Source: DAITBA01 sp036824005
GTDB lineage: Bacteria; Pseudomonadota; Gammaproteobacteria; Burkholderiales; Rhodocyclaceae
Reading direction: 5' to 3'
DNA: 64,000 nt
NCBI GenBank assembly: GCA_036824005.1
Contig: DAITBA010000004.1
Span: 124,001 to 188,000, forward strand
The notes beneath the pieces were generated by a model. That model was not told the DNA's origin, did not search any database, and worked only from the letters and a program-made list of their open reading frames with translations. A program made the position numbers and the translations under genes. Positions within the stretch are counted from its first letter, which is position 1. Each line of letters opens with the position of its first letter. Below, in pieces: positions 35,054 to 42,681 of the stretch.

Positions 35054-36097
35054 GTGCGCGGTTGGCAAATGAGGACGCGGGCATGTTCCCCACTGTTCCG
35101 GGGCGCCTTTGTCCAGGCGGTGCTGGTGTTGTTGTTCACGGCGATGGCGGCCGCGGCCGATGTGACACCTGGCAGCATCGTGCGGCTCGATCTCCGCTTC
35201 GACGCGCTGGTGCCGCCGGAGGTCAAGGTGGAGAAACTCGCCGATGGCTTCACCTGGGTCGAAGGACCGGCATGGGACCGGCGCGGCGGTTACCTGCTGT
35301 TCACCGATATTCCGAACAATGCCGTCCTGAGGTGGAAGCTGGGCGAAGGTGTCAGCGAGTTTCTCAAACCGAGCGGTTACACGGGCACCACACCCTTTAC
35401 GGGGCGCGAGCCGGGCGCCAACGGCCTGACCTTCGATGCCCAGGGACGGCTGGTGCTGGCCGAACACGGCGATCGCCGCATTGCGCGGCTGGAAGCCGAC
35501 GGCAGCAAGACGACCCTCGCCTCCCACTATCACGGCAAACGCCTGAACAGCCCCAACGATGTCGTGTTCAAGTCCAACGGCGATCTCTACTTTACCGATC
35601 CGCCCTTCGGGCTGCCGCACACCTTCGACGACCCGGCCAAGGAACTGCCCCATCAGGGTGTCTACCGGCTCAAGCCGGGCGGCGAGCCGGAGCTGCTCGT
35701 CGCCGACATCAAGGCGCCCAACGGCATCGCCTTCTCCCCCGACGAACGCACCCTCTACCTCACCGACGTGGATCCGCAGCGCCCGGCCTGGCTGGCCTAT
35801 GACGTGCGGGACGACGGCACGCTCGGTCGCGGCCGGGTCCTCGTCGACGCCAAGCCCTGGGTCACCCCTGGCAGCGGCGCACCCGACGGGCTGAAGGTGG
35901 ACCGCCACGGCAACCTTTGGGGCGCCGGGCCGAACGGTGTACATGTCTTCGCCGCCGATGGCACGCATCTGGGCAGCGTTCTGCTCGGCGTGCCAACGGG
36001 CAACCTTGCCTGGGGCGAAGATGGCGGGACGTTGTTCATCACCGCCGACAAGGCGCTCTATCGGCTGCGCACGGGGACGCGCGGCGCGCGCTACTGA
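35054..36097 (+). CDS. exported SMP-30/gluconolactonase
   Basis: GTG at 35054, with GAGG seven nt upstream and one base after the preceding stop, gives a 347-aa protein with a signal peptide (QAVLVLLFTAMAAAA). ATG at 35069 is an alternative. The propeller repeats the paralog upstream: FTWVEGPAWD, GANGLTFDAQGRL, RLNSPNDVVFKSNGDLYFTD, APNGIAFSPDERTLYLTD and GAPDGLKVDRHGNL. Glu, Asn and Asp metal ligands of the family are present. This looks like a local duplication with the larger protein gaining an extra domain. Confidence 0.9.
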   Translation: MRGWQMRTRACSPLFRGAFVQAVLVLLFTAMAAAADVTPGSIVRLDLRFDALVPPEVKVEKLADGFTWVEGPAWDRRGGYLLFTDIPNNAVLRWKLGEGVSEFLKPSGYTGTTPFTGREPGANGLTFDAQGRLVLAEHGDRRIARLEADGSKTTLASHYHGKRLNSPNDVVFKSNGDLYFTDPPFGLPHTFDDPAKELPHQGVYRLKPGGEPELLVADIKAPNGIAFSPDERTLYLTDVDPQRPAWLAYDVRDDGTLGRGRVLVDAKPWVTPGSGAPDGLKVDRHGNLWGAGPNGVHVFAADGTHLGSVLLGVPTGNLAWGEDGGTLFITADKALYRLRTGTRGARY

Positions 36098-36219
36098 TAC
36101 GGGACGCCATCCAGGCGTGCGGGTGCGCGGCGCCTGAACTCCGCAGTAGCAGTCAGCAGCCTGATAGAGCGGACACACCGTAGTGGTGCCAGGCGGGCAA
36201 GGGCAATGCAGTCGTCAAT

Positions 36220-36711
36220 TCAACGCAGCAGTGCCATGGCTATGGCATCGTGGTACCGGCCATCGACGAGCATGGCGCGGCGTTGCAGACCTTCCACCTG
36301 AAACCCCATGCGCTCGTAGAGCGCCTTCGCCCGCAGGTTATCGGCGCGCACCGCTAGTTCGATGCGCGTGAGTCCCTTGGCCCAGGCCTTGGCGATGGCC
36401 GCTTCCATGAGCTTCGCGCCGAGACCCTTGCCGCGCGCATCCGGCACCAGACCGATGCCCAGTATGCCGACATGCGCCCGCGCCTCACCGTGGGTCGGCA
36501 ACACATCGCACCAGCCGATCACGACATCGTCCTGGAGGGCGACGAAGTGACAGAGATCGTTGTCGATACTGCGCCGGTAGAAGGCGACCGCCTCCTCGAA
36601 CGGCGGCGCCTGGAGGAACGACAGGTACCTCTTCTCGCGCGCCACGATGTCGAGGGCGCGGTGGAGGCTGGCGAAGTGCTGGTCGGTTATGGCAACGATG
36701 GTGTGGTTCAT
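36220..36711 (-). CDS. GNAT family N-acetyltransferase
   Basis: The 163-aa protein has the acetyl-CoA pyrophosphate loop VPDARGKGLGAKLMEAAIAKA and the C-terminal DNLRAKALYERMGFQVEG of RimI/PhnO-like GNAT enzymes. ATG at 36711 is preferred to an upstream Met six codons earlier. It lies on the strand opposite to its neighbours and is probably not part of the tandem-GTGA regulon. Substrate unknown. Confidence 0.88.
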   Translation of the reverse strand: MNHTIVAITDQHFASLHRALDIVAREKRYLSFLQAPPFEEAVAFYRRSIDNDLCHFVALQDDVVIGWCDVLPTHGEARAHVGILGIGLVPDARGKGLGAKLMEAAIAKAWAKGLTRIELAVRADNLRAKALYERMGFQVEGLQRRAMLVDGRYHDAIAMALLR

Positions 36712-36831
36712 GGTGGCGGGCGCGTACAAGCCGTGTGCGGCTGGATCGACTCATTGTGCATTGGCATGCATGTGCGGTCCACCCGGTGTCATGCTGCATC
36801 GCTCGATGCAGGCCAGAAGTGCAGCCCGGAA

Positions 36832-36885
36832 GTGAAAGTACCATGAACCTCCCGTGACACCTCCGTGACCCATGTGTCGGAAACT
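36832..36885 (+). promoter_or_regulatory. tandem-GTGA promoter 4
   Basis: Four phased elements GTGAA (36832), ATGAA (36843), GTGAC (36854) and GTGAC (36865) repeat every 11 bp. They are followed by 13 nt and ACTG (36883); GAAACT (36880-36885) is the -10. The LRAT-type gene starts at 36919. Confidence 0.78.
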
Positions 36886-36918
36886 GCGATCGTGGCACTG
36901 GGGAAACGGGAGCAAGCC

Positions 36919-37362
36919 ATGGACGACGAACTGCCGATCGGAGCACACCTGGTGACGCCGCGCCGGGGTTACAGCCATCACGGCATCTATGTCGGCGGCG
37001 GCAGGGTGGTGCATTACGCCGGGCTGTGCCGCGGGGTGCATCGCGGGCCGGTCGAGGAGGTATCTCTGGAGTGCTTCGCTCGCGGCCGCGGTTTCCGCAT
37101 CGAGCCCTGCATCTGCCCGCGGTTCGCACCCCAGGAAGTGGTGCGCCGCGCGCGTTCGCGTCTGGGCGAAAACCGCTATCGCCTGTTCAGCAACAATTGC
37201 GAGCACTTCTGCCGCTGGTGCCTGTGCGGCGAGCCGCGCAGCTTGCAGGTGGAGCACTTCGCAGCGCAGGCGCGCGCCATCATTAACGCAACGACGCGCT
37301 CCCTGCGGCGCCTGATGGGCACAAGGCCGCAGTACCCGCAGCCCGCTCTGGCACCAGCGTAA
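36919..37362 (+). CDS. LRAT/NC-domain protein
   Basis: The 147-aa protein has the NlpC/P60-like circular permutation seen in lecithin:retinol acyltransferase-type proteins. A His-containing strand (YSHHGIYVGGGRVVHYAG) is followed by the nucleophile motif NNCEHFCRWC. The catalytic His-His-Cys set appears intact. Bacterial members are thought to be thioesterase or acyltransferase-like, but roles are mostly unknown. ATG at 36919 is chosen because the in-frame GTG at 36865 lies inside promoter 4. Confidence 0.87.
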   Translation: MDDELPIGAHLVTPRRGYSHHGIYVGGGRVVHYAGLCRGVHRGPVEEVSLECFARGRGFRIEPCICPRFAPQEVVRRARSRLGENRYRLFSNNCEHFCRWCLCGEPRSLQVEHFAAQARAIINATTRSLRRLMGTRPQYPQPALAPA

Positions 37363-37377
37363 CCAAGCCGTGACGGC

Positions 37378-37905
37378 CTACCGCTCGGCGGCCGTTCTCA
37401 GGTTGGCGAGCCCGGTTTCAAAATCGCCGCCGACCATGCGATCCATGCTGAAGAACAGCCCCATGAGCTTCGACAGATAGGGACTCGGGCCCTGCATCGC
37501 CCACGTGACGCGGGTTGTGTCGCCCTCGGAGCGAAGCGTGAACTCGACCGCATTGTGGGCTTCGAAGGGCTTGATGAAATCGAGCTTGATGGCGACGCGC
37601 GACGGCGGTGAGGATTCGGTGATCTCCATGCGCCCCTGGCCGACGTTCTTGTCGCCGTCCCATTCGTAGACGGCACCCTTGCCGCGCGCCACCTGGCCGA
37701 GCGTGCGCTTCATCGCCGGATCCTTGTTCTCCCAGGGCGACCACGCCGGCCACTGGCGGAAGTCGTCGATGAACCCGAACACTTTCTCCGGCGGCGCCTT
37801 GATGCCGATCGTGCGTTCGATGCGGAACGAATCGGGACGTGTCGCGGCGAAGACGAGAACGGCGGCAATCAGAACCACGACGGCGATGACAATGGCTTTG
37901 AACAT
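37378..37905 (-). CDS. SRPBCC-family (polyketide cyclase/dehydrase-like) protein
   Basis: The 175-aa protein has an N-terminal membrane segment (residues about 3-21) and an SRPBCC/START-like ligand-binding domain. The domain is typical of the polyketide-cyclase-2 family: IKAPPEKVFGFIDDFRQWPAWSPWE and TRVTWAMQGPSPYLSKLMGLFF. Ligand unknown. It is convergent with the LRAT gene and divergent from promoter 5. Confidence 0.88.
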   Translation of the reverse strand: MFKAIVIAVVVLIAAVLVFAATRPDSFRIERTIGIKAPPEKVFGFIDDFRQWPAWSPWENKDPAMKRTLGQVARGKGAVYEWDGDKNVGQGRMEITESSPPSRVAIKLDFIKPFEAHNAVEFTLRSEGDTTRVTWAMQGPSPYLSKLMGLFFSMDRMVGGDFETGLANLRTAAER

Positions 37906-38012
37906 GAATTCCTCCGTTGCATCCGAGTACGGCCCTCATGTTACTACGCGACAACGCACATTGTCGGCGACGCGCGCGATTGCGCGGCGGCCGTTGCGCC
38001 GGGGCAGTCACC

Positions 38013-38066
38013 GTGATGAAAAAGTGATCTTCGGGGGAATGGCATGTGATCTCCGCTTTTCATACT
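38013..38066 (+). promoter_or_regulatory. tandem-GTGA promoter 5
   Basis: GTGAT (38013), GTGAT (38024), GGGAA (38035) and GTGAT (38046) repeat every 11 bp. They are followed by 13 nt and ACTG (38064); CATACT (38061-38066) is the -10. The second DUF2282 gene starts at 38130. Confidence 0.75.
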
Positions 38067-38129
38067 GTCGGGCAGACAGGGCATGAACCTGTCTGCAGTT
38101 TCGCCAACCATCGTGAAAGGAGAGCAACC

Positions 38130-38426
38130 ATGAGCAATACCGATCAACTCGTGCGCGGTGCCATCGCAGGTCTGCTGGCGCTGGGTCTGGCCGCCGGCAG
38201 CAGCAGCGTCCTGGCTCAGAAGGCCGACAACGAAAAGTGCGCGGGTATCGCCAAGGCAGGCAAGAACGACTGCGGCACCAGCACGACCTCCTGCTCCGGC
38301 AGCATCAAGGTGGACAACCACAAGGAAGCGTGGATCCTGGTCCCGAAGGGTACCTGCGACAAGATCGCCGGCGGTGTCGTGACCACGTCTCCCCACGCCA
38401 AGCCTGGCGGCGCAGGCGGCAAGTAG
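38130..38426 (+). CDS. bufA: DUF2282 bufferin-type precursor (second copy)
   Basis: This 98-aa paralog of the protein at 32156 has a signal peptide (LVRGAIAGLLALGLAAGS) and the same four-Cys core: KCAGIAKAGKNDCG, TSTTSCSG and PKGTCDKIAG. GAAAGGAG precedes ATG. It has its own promoter and no adjacent MNIO gene, so the single BufB/BufC pair at 30.4-32.1 kb probably modifies both precursors. A DoxX gene follows, as in other bufferin operons. Confidence 0.88.
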   Translation: MSNTDQLVRGAIAGLLALGLAAGSSSVLAQKADNEKCAGIAKAGKNDCGTSTTSCSGSIKVDNHKEAWILVPKGTCDKIAGGVVTTSPHAKPGGAGGK

Positions 38427-38508
38427 TGGCTGCATGAGCAATGCCTGCCCTGGGGTCGCTTGTCCCCGGGCGGGCTGCGCGACCGAACAATCGTATCAGG
38501 AGGACGAG

Positions 38509-39003
38509 ATGGATCTTGCAGCGAATCGTACGGGCGGCGTCGACGAAGGCGGCGGCCTGGTGAACAGAACCGTTGCGGCGGTGAAAGCCCTGCTGCGCGG
38601 CGCGGGGTGGCTCACGCCGTTACTCGACCTGGGTATCCGGCTGCTTGTCGGCAGTGTGTTCTTCAGCTCGGGCATGGCCAAGATCACGAGCTGGAGTGCG
38701 ACGTTGTCCCTGTTCGAGGATGGGATCTACGTCGTGCCCGTGCTGCCGCCGGTGGTCGCCGCCTACCTCGGCACGGCAGCCGAGCTGATCCTGCCGGTGT
38801 TTCTCGTCCTCGGACTCGGCGGCCGCCTCGCGGCGTTGGCGCTGTTCGCAGTGAACATCGTCGCCGTCATTTCCTTTCCCGATCTTTCGGAAGTTGGGCT
38901 GAAGGACCACCAGTACTGGGGCCTGTTCCTGCTGGTTACCGTGCTGCACGGCCCGGGCAAGCTGTCCGTCGATCATCTATTGCGCCGCCACTTCGTCGGC
39001 TGA
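38509..39003 (+). CDS. DoxX family membrane protein (BufD-like)
   Basis: The 164-aa protein has four predicted transmembrane helices and the DoxX pattern: LGIRLLVGSVFFSSGMAKI, AAYLGTAAELILPVFLVLG, and the ending LSVDHLLRRHF. DoxX proteins accompany bufferin and other redox-stress genes and may help handle quinones or thiol stress. CAGGAGG precedes ATG at 38509. The sequence ending resembles the first DoxX part of the large fusion at 51963. Confidence 0.88.
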   Translation: MDLAANRTGGVDEGGGLVNRTVAAVKALLRGAGWLTPLLDLGIRLLVGSVFFSSGMAKITSWSATLSLFEDGIYVVPVLPPVVAAYLGTAAELILPVFLVLGLGGRLAALALFAVNIVAVISFPDLSEVGLKDHQYWGLFLLVTVLHGPGKLSVDHLLRRHFVG

Positions 39004-39006
39004 GAC

Positions 39007-39876
39007 ATGACCATGAACGCACCCAAGGAAAGCTGCGCCCCCTGCGAGGCGCGCATGCATCAGATCAGCATCACTCAAACGCGCCTGGATGGCCAGCGTG
39101 CCATGGTGACGGGGGGCAATTCCGGCATCGGCGAGGCGATCGCTCGCGGGCTTGCCGAGGCCGGCGCGACCGTCGTCGTGAACTATGTCAGCGGCGAAGA
39201 GCGTGCCGAGAAGGTCGTCGCCGATATCCGAGAGGCGGGCGGCTCGGCGCTTGCCATCAAGGCGGATGTCGCCAAGGAGGAGCAGGTGCAGGCGATGTTC
39301 CGGCGCATGTTCGACGAATTCGGCTCGATCGACATCCTGGTGAACAACGCCGGCCTGCAGAAGGATGCACCGTTCCACGAAATGACGCTCGCGCAGTGGC
39401 AGTTCGTCATCGACGTCAATCTTACCGGGCAGTTTCTTTGCGCGCGGGAGGCGATCCGCGAATTCCTGCGCCGCGGCGTCCAGCCGGAACTGTCCTGCTC
39501 GGCCGGCAAGATCATCTGCATGTCATCGGTGCACGACGTGATTCCCTGGGCAGGCCACGCCAACTATGCGGCAAGCAAGGGCGGCGTGTCGTTGCTGATG
39601 AAGACGCTGGCCCAGGAGTACGCCGGCTCGAAGATCCGCATCAACGCCATCTCCCCGGGGGCAATCAAGACGCCGATCAACACGTCGGCGTGGAACACGG
39701 CGGAGGCGGAAGCGGCTCTGCTCAAGCTGATTCCCTACTACCGTGTCGGCGAGACGCGCGACATCGCCCGCGCCGCGGTCTGGCTCGCCTCCGACCACTC
39801 CGACTACGTCACCGGCGCGACGCTGTATGTGGATGGCGGTATGACGCTTTATCCGGAGTTCCGCGAGGGCGGCTGA
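39007..39876 (+). CDS. SDR-family oxidoreductase (glucose 1-dehydrogenase-like)
   Basis: The 289-aa classical short-chain dehydrogenase has the cofactor motif TGGNSGIGEAIARGLA, the NNAG motif in ILVNNAGLQ, and the catalytic Ser...Tyr-xxx-Lys set (CMSSVHDVIPWAGHANYAASK). The family ending is YVTGATLYVDGGMTLYPEF. The sequence resembles bacterial glucose 1-dehydrogenases, which make gluconolactone, a substrate class for the SMP-30 lactonases in the same regulon; that link is inference. It starts 3 nt after doxX; ATG at 39013 is an alternative. Confidence 0.92.
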   Translation: MTMNAPKESCAPCEARMHQISITQTRLDGQRAMVTGGNSGIGEAIARGLAEAGATVVVNYVSGEERAEKVVADIREAGGSALAIKADVAKEEQVQAMFRRMFDEFGSIDILVNNAGLQKDAPFHEMTLAQWQFVIDVNLTGQFLCAREAIREFLRRGVQPELSCSAGKIICMSSVHDVIPWAGHANYAASKGGVSLLMKTLAQEYAGSKIRINAISPGAIKTPINTSAWNTAEAEAALLKLIPYYRVGETRDIARAAVWLASDHSDYVTGATLYVDGGMTLYPEFREGG

Positions 39877-39893
39877 CGCGCCGCCTGCGGAGG

Positions 39894-41120
39894 TCAGAAG
39901 AGCGTTACCTCCGAAGTCTTCGTGCAGGCCGCGGCGATGCCGCGGCTTATGCGCTTGGGTCCGGTGGCGGCGTAGGCCTCGGTGAGTTTTCCGATCCAGC
40001 ACCGGGCGTCGAGCTTGCCGCTGCCCGGGCGTGCGTGCAGTCGGGTCAGCTCTTCGCGCAACGCTTCGAGATGGCTGCGAACCAGATCCAGCACCTGCCC
40101 CATGCGATCCTGGACCTGCAGGGTGATGAGCACCTCGGATATGTCGCCGTTGATCTCCGAGCTGGTCTGGCGTAGTTCGCCGGAGGAGGCCGCGAGGCCC
40201 TCTGCCACGCCGCGGAAGGCGCCGATCACGGCGTGCACTGTGCGCTCCGCCTGGTCGATTGCCTTGTTGTCGTGCTCCGCCGAACTCAGCGAGATGCGTG
40301 AGGCCGTGCCGATGGCGCTGTTGATGATCTCCACCTTCTCGCGCATCTTCTTGCCCGTTTCGCCGGCGGCCGTGGCGAGTTTGCGCACCTCGTCGGCCAC
40401 CACTGCGAAGCCACGTCCCACCTCTCCTGCACGGGCAGCCTCGATGGCGGCGTTCAAGGCCAGCAGATTGGTTTGCTCGGCGATCGCCCCGACCTGGGAG
40501 GCCATGCTGCGCAAGTCCTCGGTGTAGCCGGTCAGTCCGGTCACCTCGCCAATGGTCGCGTTCTTGCTGCTCTGTGCTGCTTTGAGGGAGTCCACCAGGG
40601 TGGTCAGCTGTGCTTCACAGCGCTCGATGACGGCCAGAGGACCATTGTCCGGTCGCCCGCCGGAGTCGCCGGTTGCCTGCTCGGAGGCCTGGATGGCGTG
40701 CACCAACTTCTCCGCCATGTTCGAGAAGCGGACGGTGAGTTGAGTAACGGCTTCCTCCGTCTGGGCACGGATGCTTTCCACCTCGCGCGACCAGATCGGC
40801 AATGCACCGAGGCACAGTTCCTCGAGGCCGGTGGGCGCTTGCGCGGCCCTGGACGATGCGAATGCCTCCGCTGCCTCGTGCCGGGCGCGCTGCACTGCTG
40901 CATCCGCTTGCGAGCGCCGCGCCCGCGCTTGCCACCACAGTGTGGCCTCGTTGCCGAGCAGCCACATCAGCGCCCCGACGGCGGCAGGTGCGGTTGCCGA
41001 CCCGGCGAGGACGATGAGCGCTGCACCGGCAATGGCCGACAGACGCACGGCGGCCGCCGGCAGCATGGCCTTGACTCCCTGTTCCGGGCCGCTGACTGAA
41101 TTCTGACCTTCGATGTTCAT
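39894..41120 (-). CDS. methyl-accepting chemotaxis protein, short sensor-less type
   Basis: The 408-aa protein has two close hydrophobic stretches (residues about 20-55) with no periplasmic domain, then a cytoplasmic helical signalling module. The conserved hairpin is AEQTNLLALNAAIEAARAGE with GRGFAVVADEVRKLA. It would sense a cytoplasmic or membrane signal and control CheA. It has a possible sigma-28 promoter far upstream and is convergent with the SDR gene. Confidence 0.93.
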   Translation of the reverse strand: MNIEGQNSVSGPEQGVKAMLPAAAVRLSAIAGAALIVLAGSATAPAAVGALMWLLGNEATLWWQARARRSQADAAVQRARHEAAEAFASSRAAQAPTGLEELCLGALPIWSREVESIRAQTEEAVTQLTVRFSNMAEKLVHAIQASEQATGDSGGRPDNGPLAVIERCEAQLTTLVDSLKAAQSSKNATIGEVTGLTGYTEDLRSMASQVGAIAEQTNLLALNAAIEAARAGEVGRGFAVVADEVRKLATAAGETGKKMREKVEIINSAIGTASRISLSSAEHDNKAIDQAERTVHAVIGAFRGVAEGLAASSGELRQTSSEINGDISEVLITLQVQDRMGQVLDLVRSHLEALREELTRLHARPGSGKLDARCWIGKLTEAYAATGPKRISRGIAAACTKTSEVTLF

Positions 41121-41376
41121 GTTTGCTCCACGCGAGCGTACCTGTGCTCAAGTCATGGCGTGCGCATGTCCCGCCCGGGCGACGCGGGGTCTGCGCGGGG
41201 GAGACGGGTGCGACTACCGGTAACCGGGCGGAATCTCGGCCCGACGTTATTCTTGAATCACCGCGGCGCTTGGGCGGTGTGACGGATGCTGCTGCCGATC
41301 AGGCGGAGACGGCGTTGCGGTCTCCGGAGAAATGCCTGCGGGGCGAAGCCGCCGGGCATGGGTACTTCCGAATGGG

Positions 41377-41403
41377 ATATCGGTGACAACGCGAGAAACT
41401 TTA
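41377..41403 (-). promoter_or_regulatory. sigma-28-like promoter upstream of the chemotaxis gene
   Basis: On the minus strand, TAAA (41403-41400), 15 nt, then ACCGATAT (41384-41377) closely match the FliA consensus TAAA-N15-GCCGATAA. It is 256 nt from the chemoreceptor start codon, farther than usual. The rest of the 347-bp gap (41121-41467) shows no gene. Confidence 0.45.
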
Positions 41404-41467
41404 CGAAATTTCACATTGACGGCGACGCCGGCACGCGGGTGCCGCTAGCGGGAAGGGGGCCGGTGGC

Positions 41468-42181
41468 CTATTTGGCGTCGGGGCGGAATCGTCGCGAAAA
41501 CCGGTTCAGCAGCTCGTCTGCCGCCAACACATCGCCCGCCAGCTCATGGACGTTGCAGCGGCGTGCCCGCGCCTCGTCGCGCAGGGCCTCGAAAGCCATA
41601 TCCCGGTCCACATGATGGCGTTCCATCAACAGGCCGATGGCGATGCTGGTCTCGCGGCCCTGCTCGAGCGCGACGGTCAGATTGGTCGCGCGTTCCCGCA
41701 ACTGGCGGATTTCCTTTGCCTTGGCGAAGGCGGCGACGATGCAAGGCAGCAACTGCGGGACCTGCAGGGGTTTGACGAGGTATCCCAGAGCGCCGCACTC
41801 GGCGGCTTCCTTTAGCGTGGCGCTGTCGGAGTGGTGGCCGAGAAAAACGAATGGCACGTCAAGTTCGTCGTTCAGGCGCCTGGCGAGGCCGATGCCGCCC
41901 AGGTCGGGCAGGTCGATATCCACCAGCGCCAGGTCGGGTCGCACCTCCGAGGCGCTACGCAGCGCCTGTTTTTCGGAAAGCGCGCGTTGCGGCTGGTAGC
42001 CGGCCTTGGCGAGCTCGGCTATCAGCAAATCGGCGGTACCTTGGTCTTCTTCGATGATCAGGATGCGCGACTGGGCAACCGGCTTGTCCTTGTTGGCGCC
42101 GCCCTTTCTGACGGCAAGCTTGCGTGTGCCCGGGCCTTTTTGGGGCATGGAATATACGTTGGGCTTCAACGATTGCGCCAT
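41468..42181 (-). CDS. ANTAR-type response regulator
   Basis: The 237-aa protein has a receiver domain (RILIIEEDQGTADLLI; phospho-acceptor in LALVDIDLPDLGG; YLVKPL near the end). A coiled linker and a C-terminal ANTAR domain follow (ETSIAIGLLMERHHVDRDMAFEALRDEA). ANTAR regulators bind paired RNA hairpins and block transcription termination. No kinase gene is adjacent. The start is uncertain: ATG at 42181 is chosen over upstream in-frame codons, and the ribosome site is weak. Confidence 0.85.
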   Translation of the reverse strand: MAQSLKPNVYSMPQKGPGTRKLAVRKGGANKDKPVAQSRILIIEEDQGTADLLIAELAKAGYQPQRALSEKQALRSASEVRPDLALVDIDLPDLGGIGLARRLNDELDVPFVFLGHHSDSATLKEAAECGALGYLVKPLQVPQLLPCIVAAFAKAKEIRQLRERATNLTVALEQGRETSIAIGLLMERHHVDRDMAFEALRDEARARRCNVHELAGDVLAADELLNRFSRRFRPDAK

Positions 42182-42385
42182 ATCAACGACCGTGTCATAT
42201 GCCGAAAGGAACAACCAACCTCTAGCTTCCCTTTGCAGGATGCTGCCGCCGCCGGTGACGGTCGTCAACAGAGACGTTGGGTTAACCCATGGGCATCGGC
42301 CGGGAGTTGCATCGGCAGTTCGCCCCGTAACGGTGCTCATTCCCTATGTGGCGGTCAAGATGCACCGGGACGGGGCGCCCAGCAC

Positions 42386-42439
42386 GTGACGAAGCTTTGA
42401 GGACGCCGTGACAAAGCCGTGATTTCTGTCCCCGAAACT
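42386..42439 (+). promoter_or_regulatory. tandem-GTGA promoter 6
   Basis: GTGAC (42386), TTGAG (42397), GTGAC (42408) and GTGAT (42419) repeat every 11 bp. They are followed by 13 nt and ACTG (42437); GAAACT (42434-42439) is the -10. It precedes a 62-aa gene and a long collinear run of genes to 55.5 kb. Confidence 0.78.
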
Positions 42440-42491
42440 GGGCACCGTGACGCCGACGCAATAGCGCGGCGAATAACCAGGGGACACGACG

Positions 42492-42680
42492 ATGGAGTTG
42501 TACGACGTCTTGGAATGCACCGAGTTCGAGCATATCGAGATTCTTGCCCTGGACGATTTCCAGGGCGGACCCGATGAGCCCGATGTCGTGCACCGCCCAT
42601 CCGGTTCGACCGGGCGAGGGCCCGCAATGCAGGCATGGCGCGAGGCCCGGCGGCAGCGCGCGTTGCCGGGAGCATGCTGA
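42492..42680 (+). CDS. small acidic protein downstream of promoter 6
   Basis: The 62-aa product has an acidic N-terminal half (MELYDVLECTEFEHIEILAL) and a basic Arg-rich tail, with two Cys. It has no recognised domain. It is the first frame after a strong regulon promoter and ends one base before the VOC gene, which argues that it is real and coupled to it. Its function is unknown. Confidence 0.5.
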   Translation: MELYDVLECTEFEHIEILALDDFQGGPDEPDVVHRPSGSTGRGPAMQAWREARRQRALPGAC

Positions 42681-42681
42681 C

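Noticed and set aside
37359..37374. GTAAC-N6-GTGAC, 11-bp phased, like the regulon promoters
   Set aside because: It overlaps the end of the LRAT gene, has no ACTG at the fixed distance and no plus-strand gene follows before promoter 5. It may be chance.
42544..42681. N-terminal extension of the VOC protein
   Set aside because: The extension overlaps the 62-aa gene in another frame and is not homologous; the signal peptide begins at 42682.
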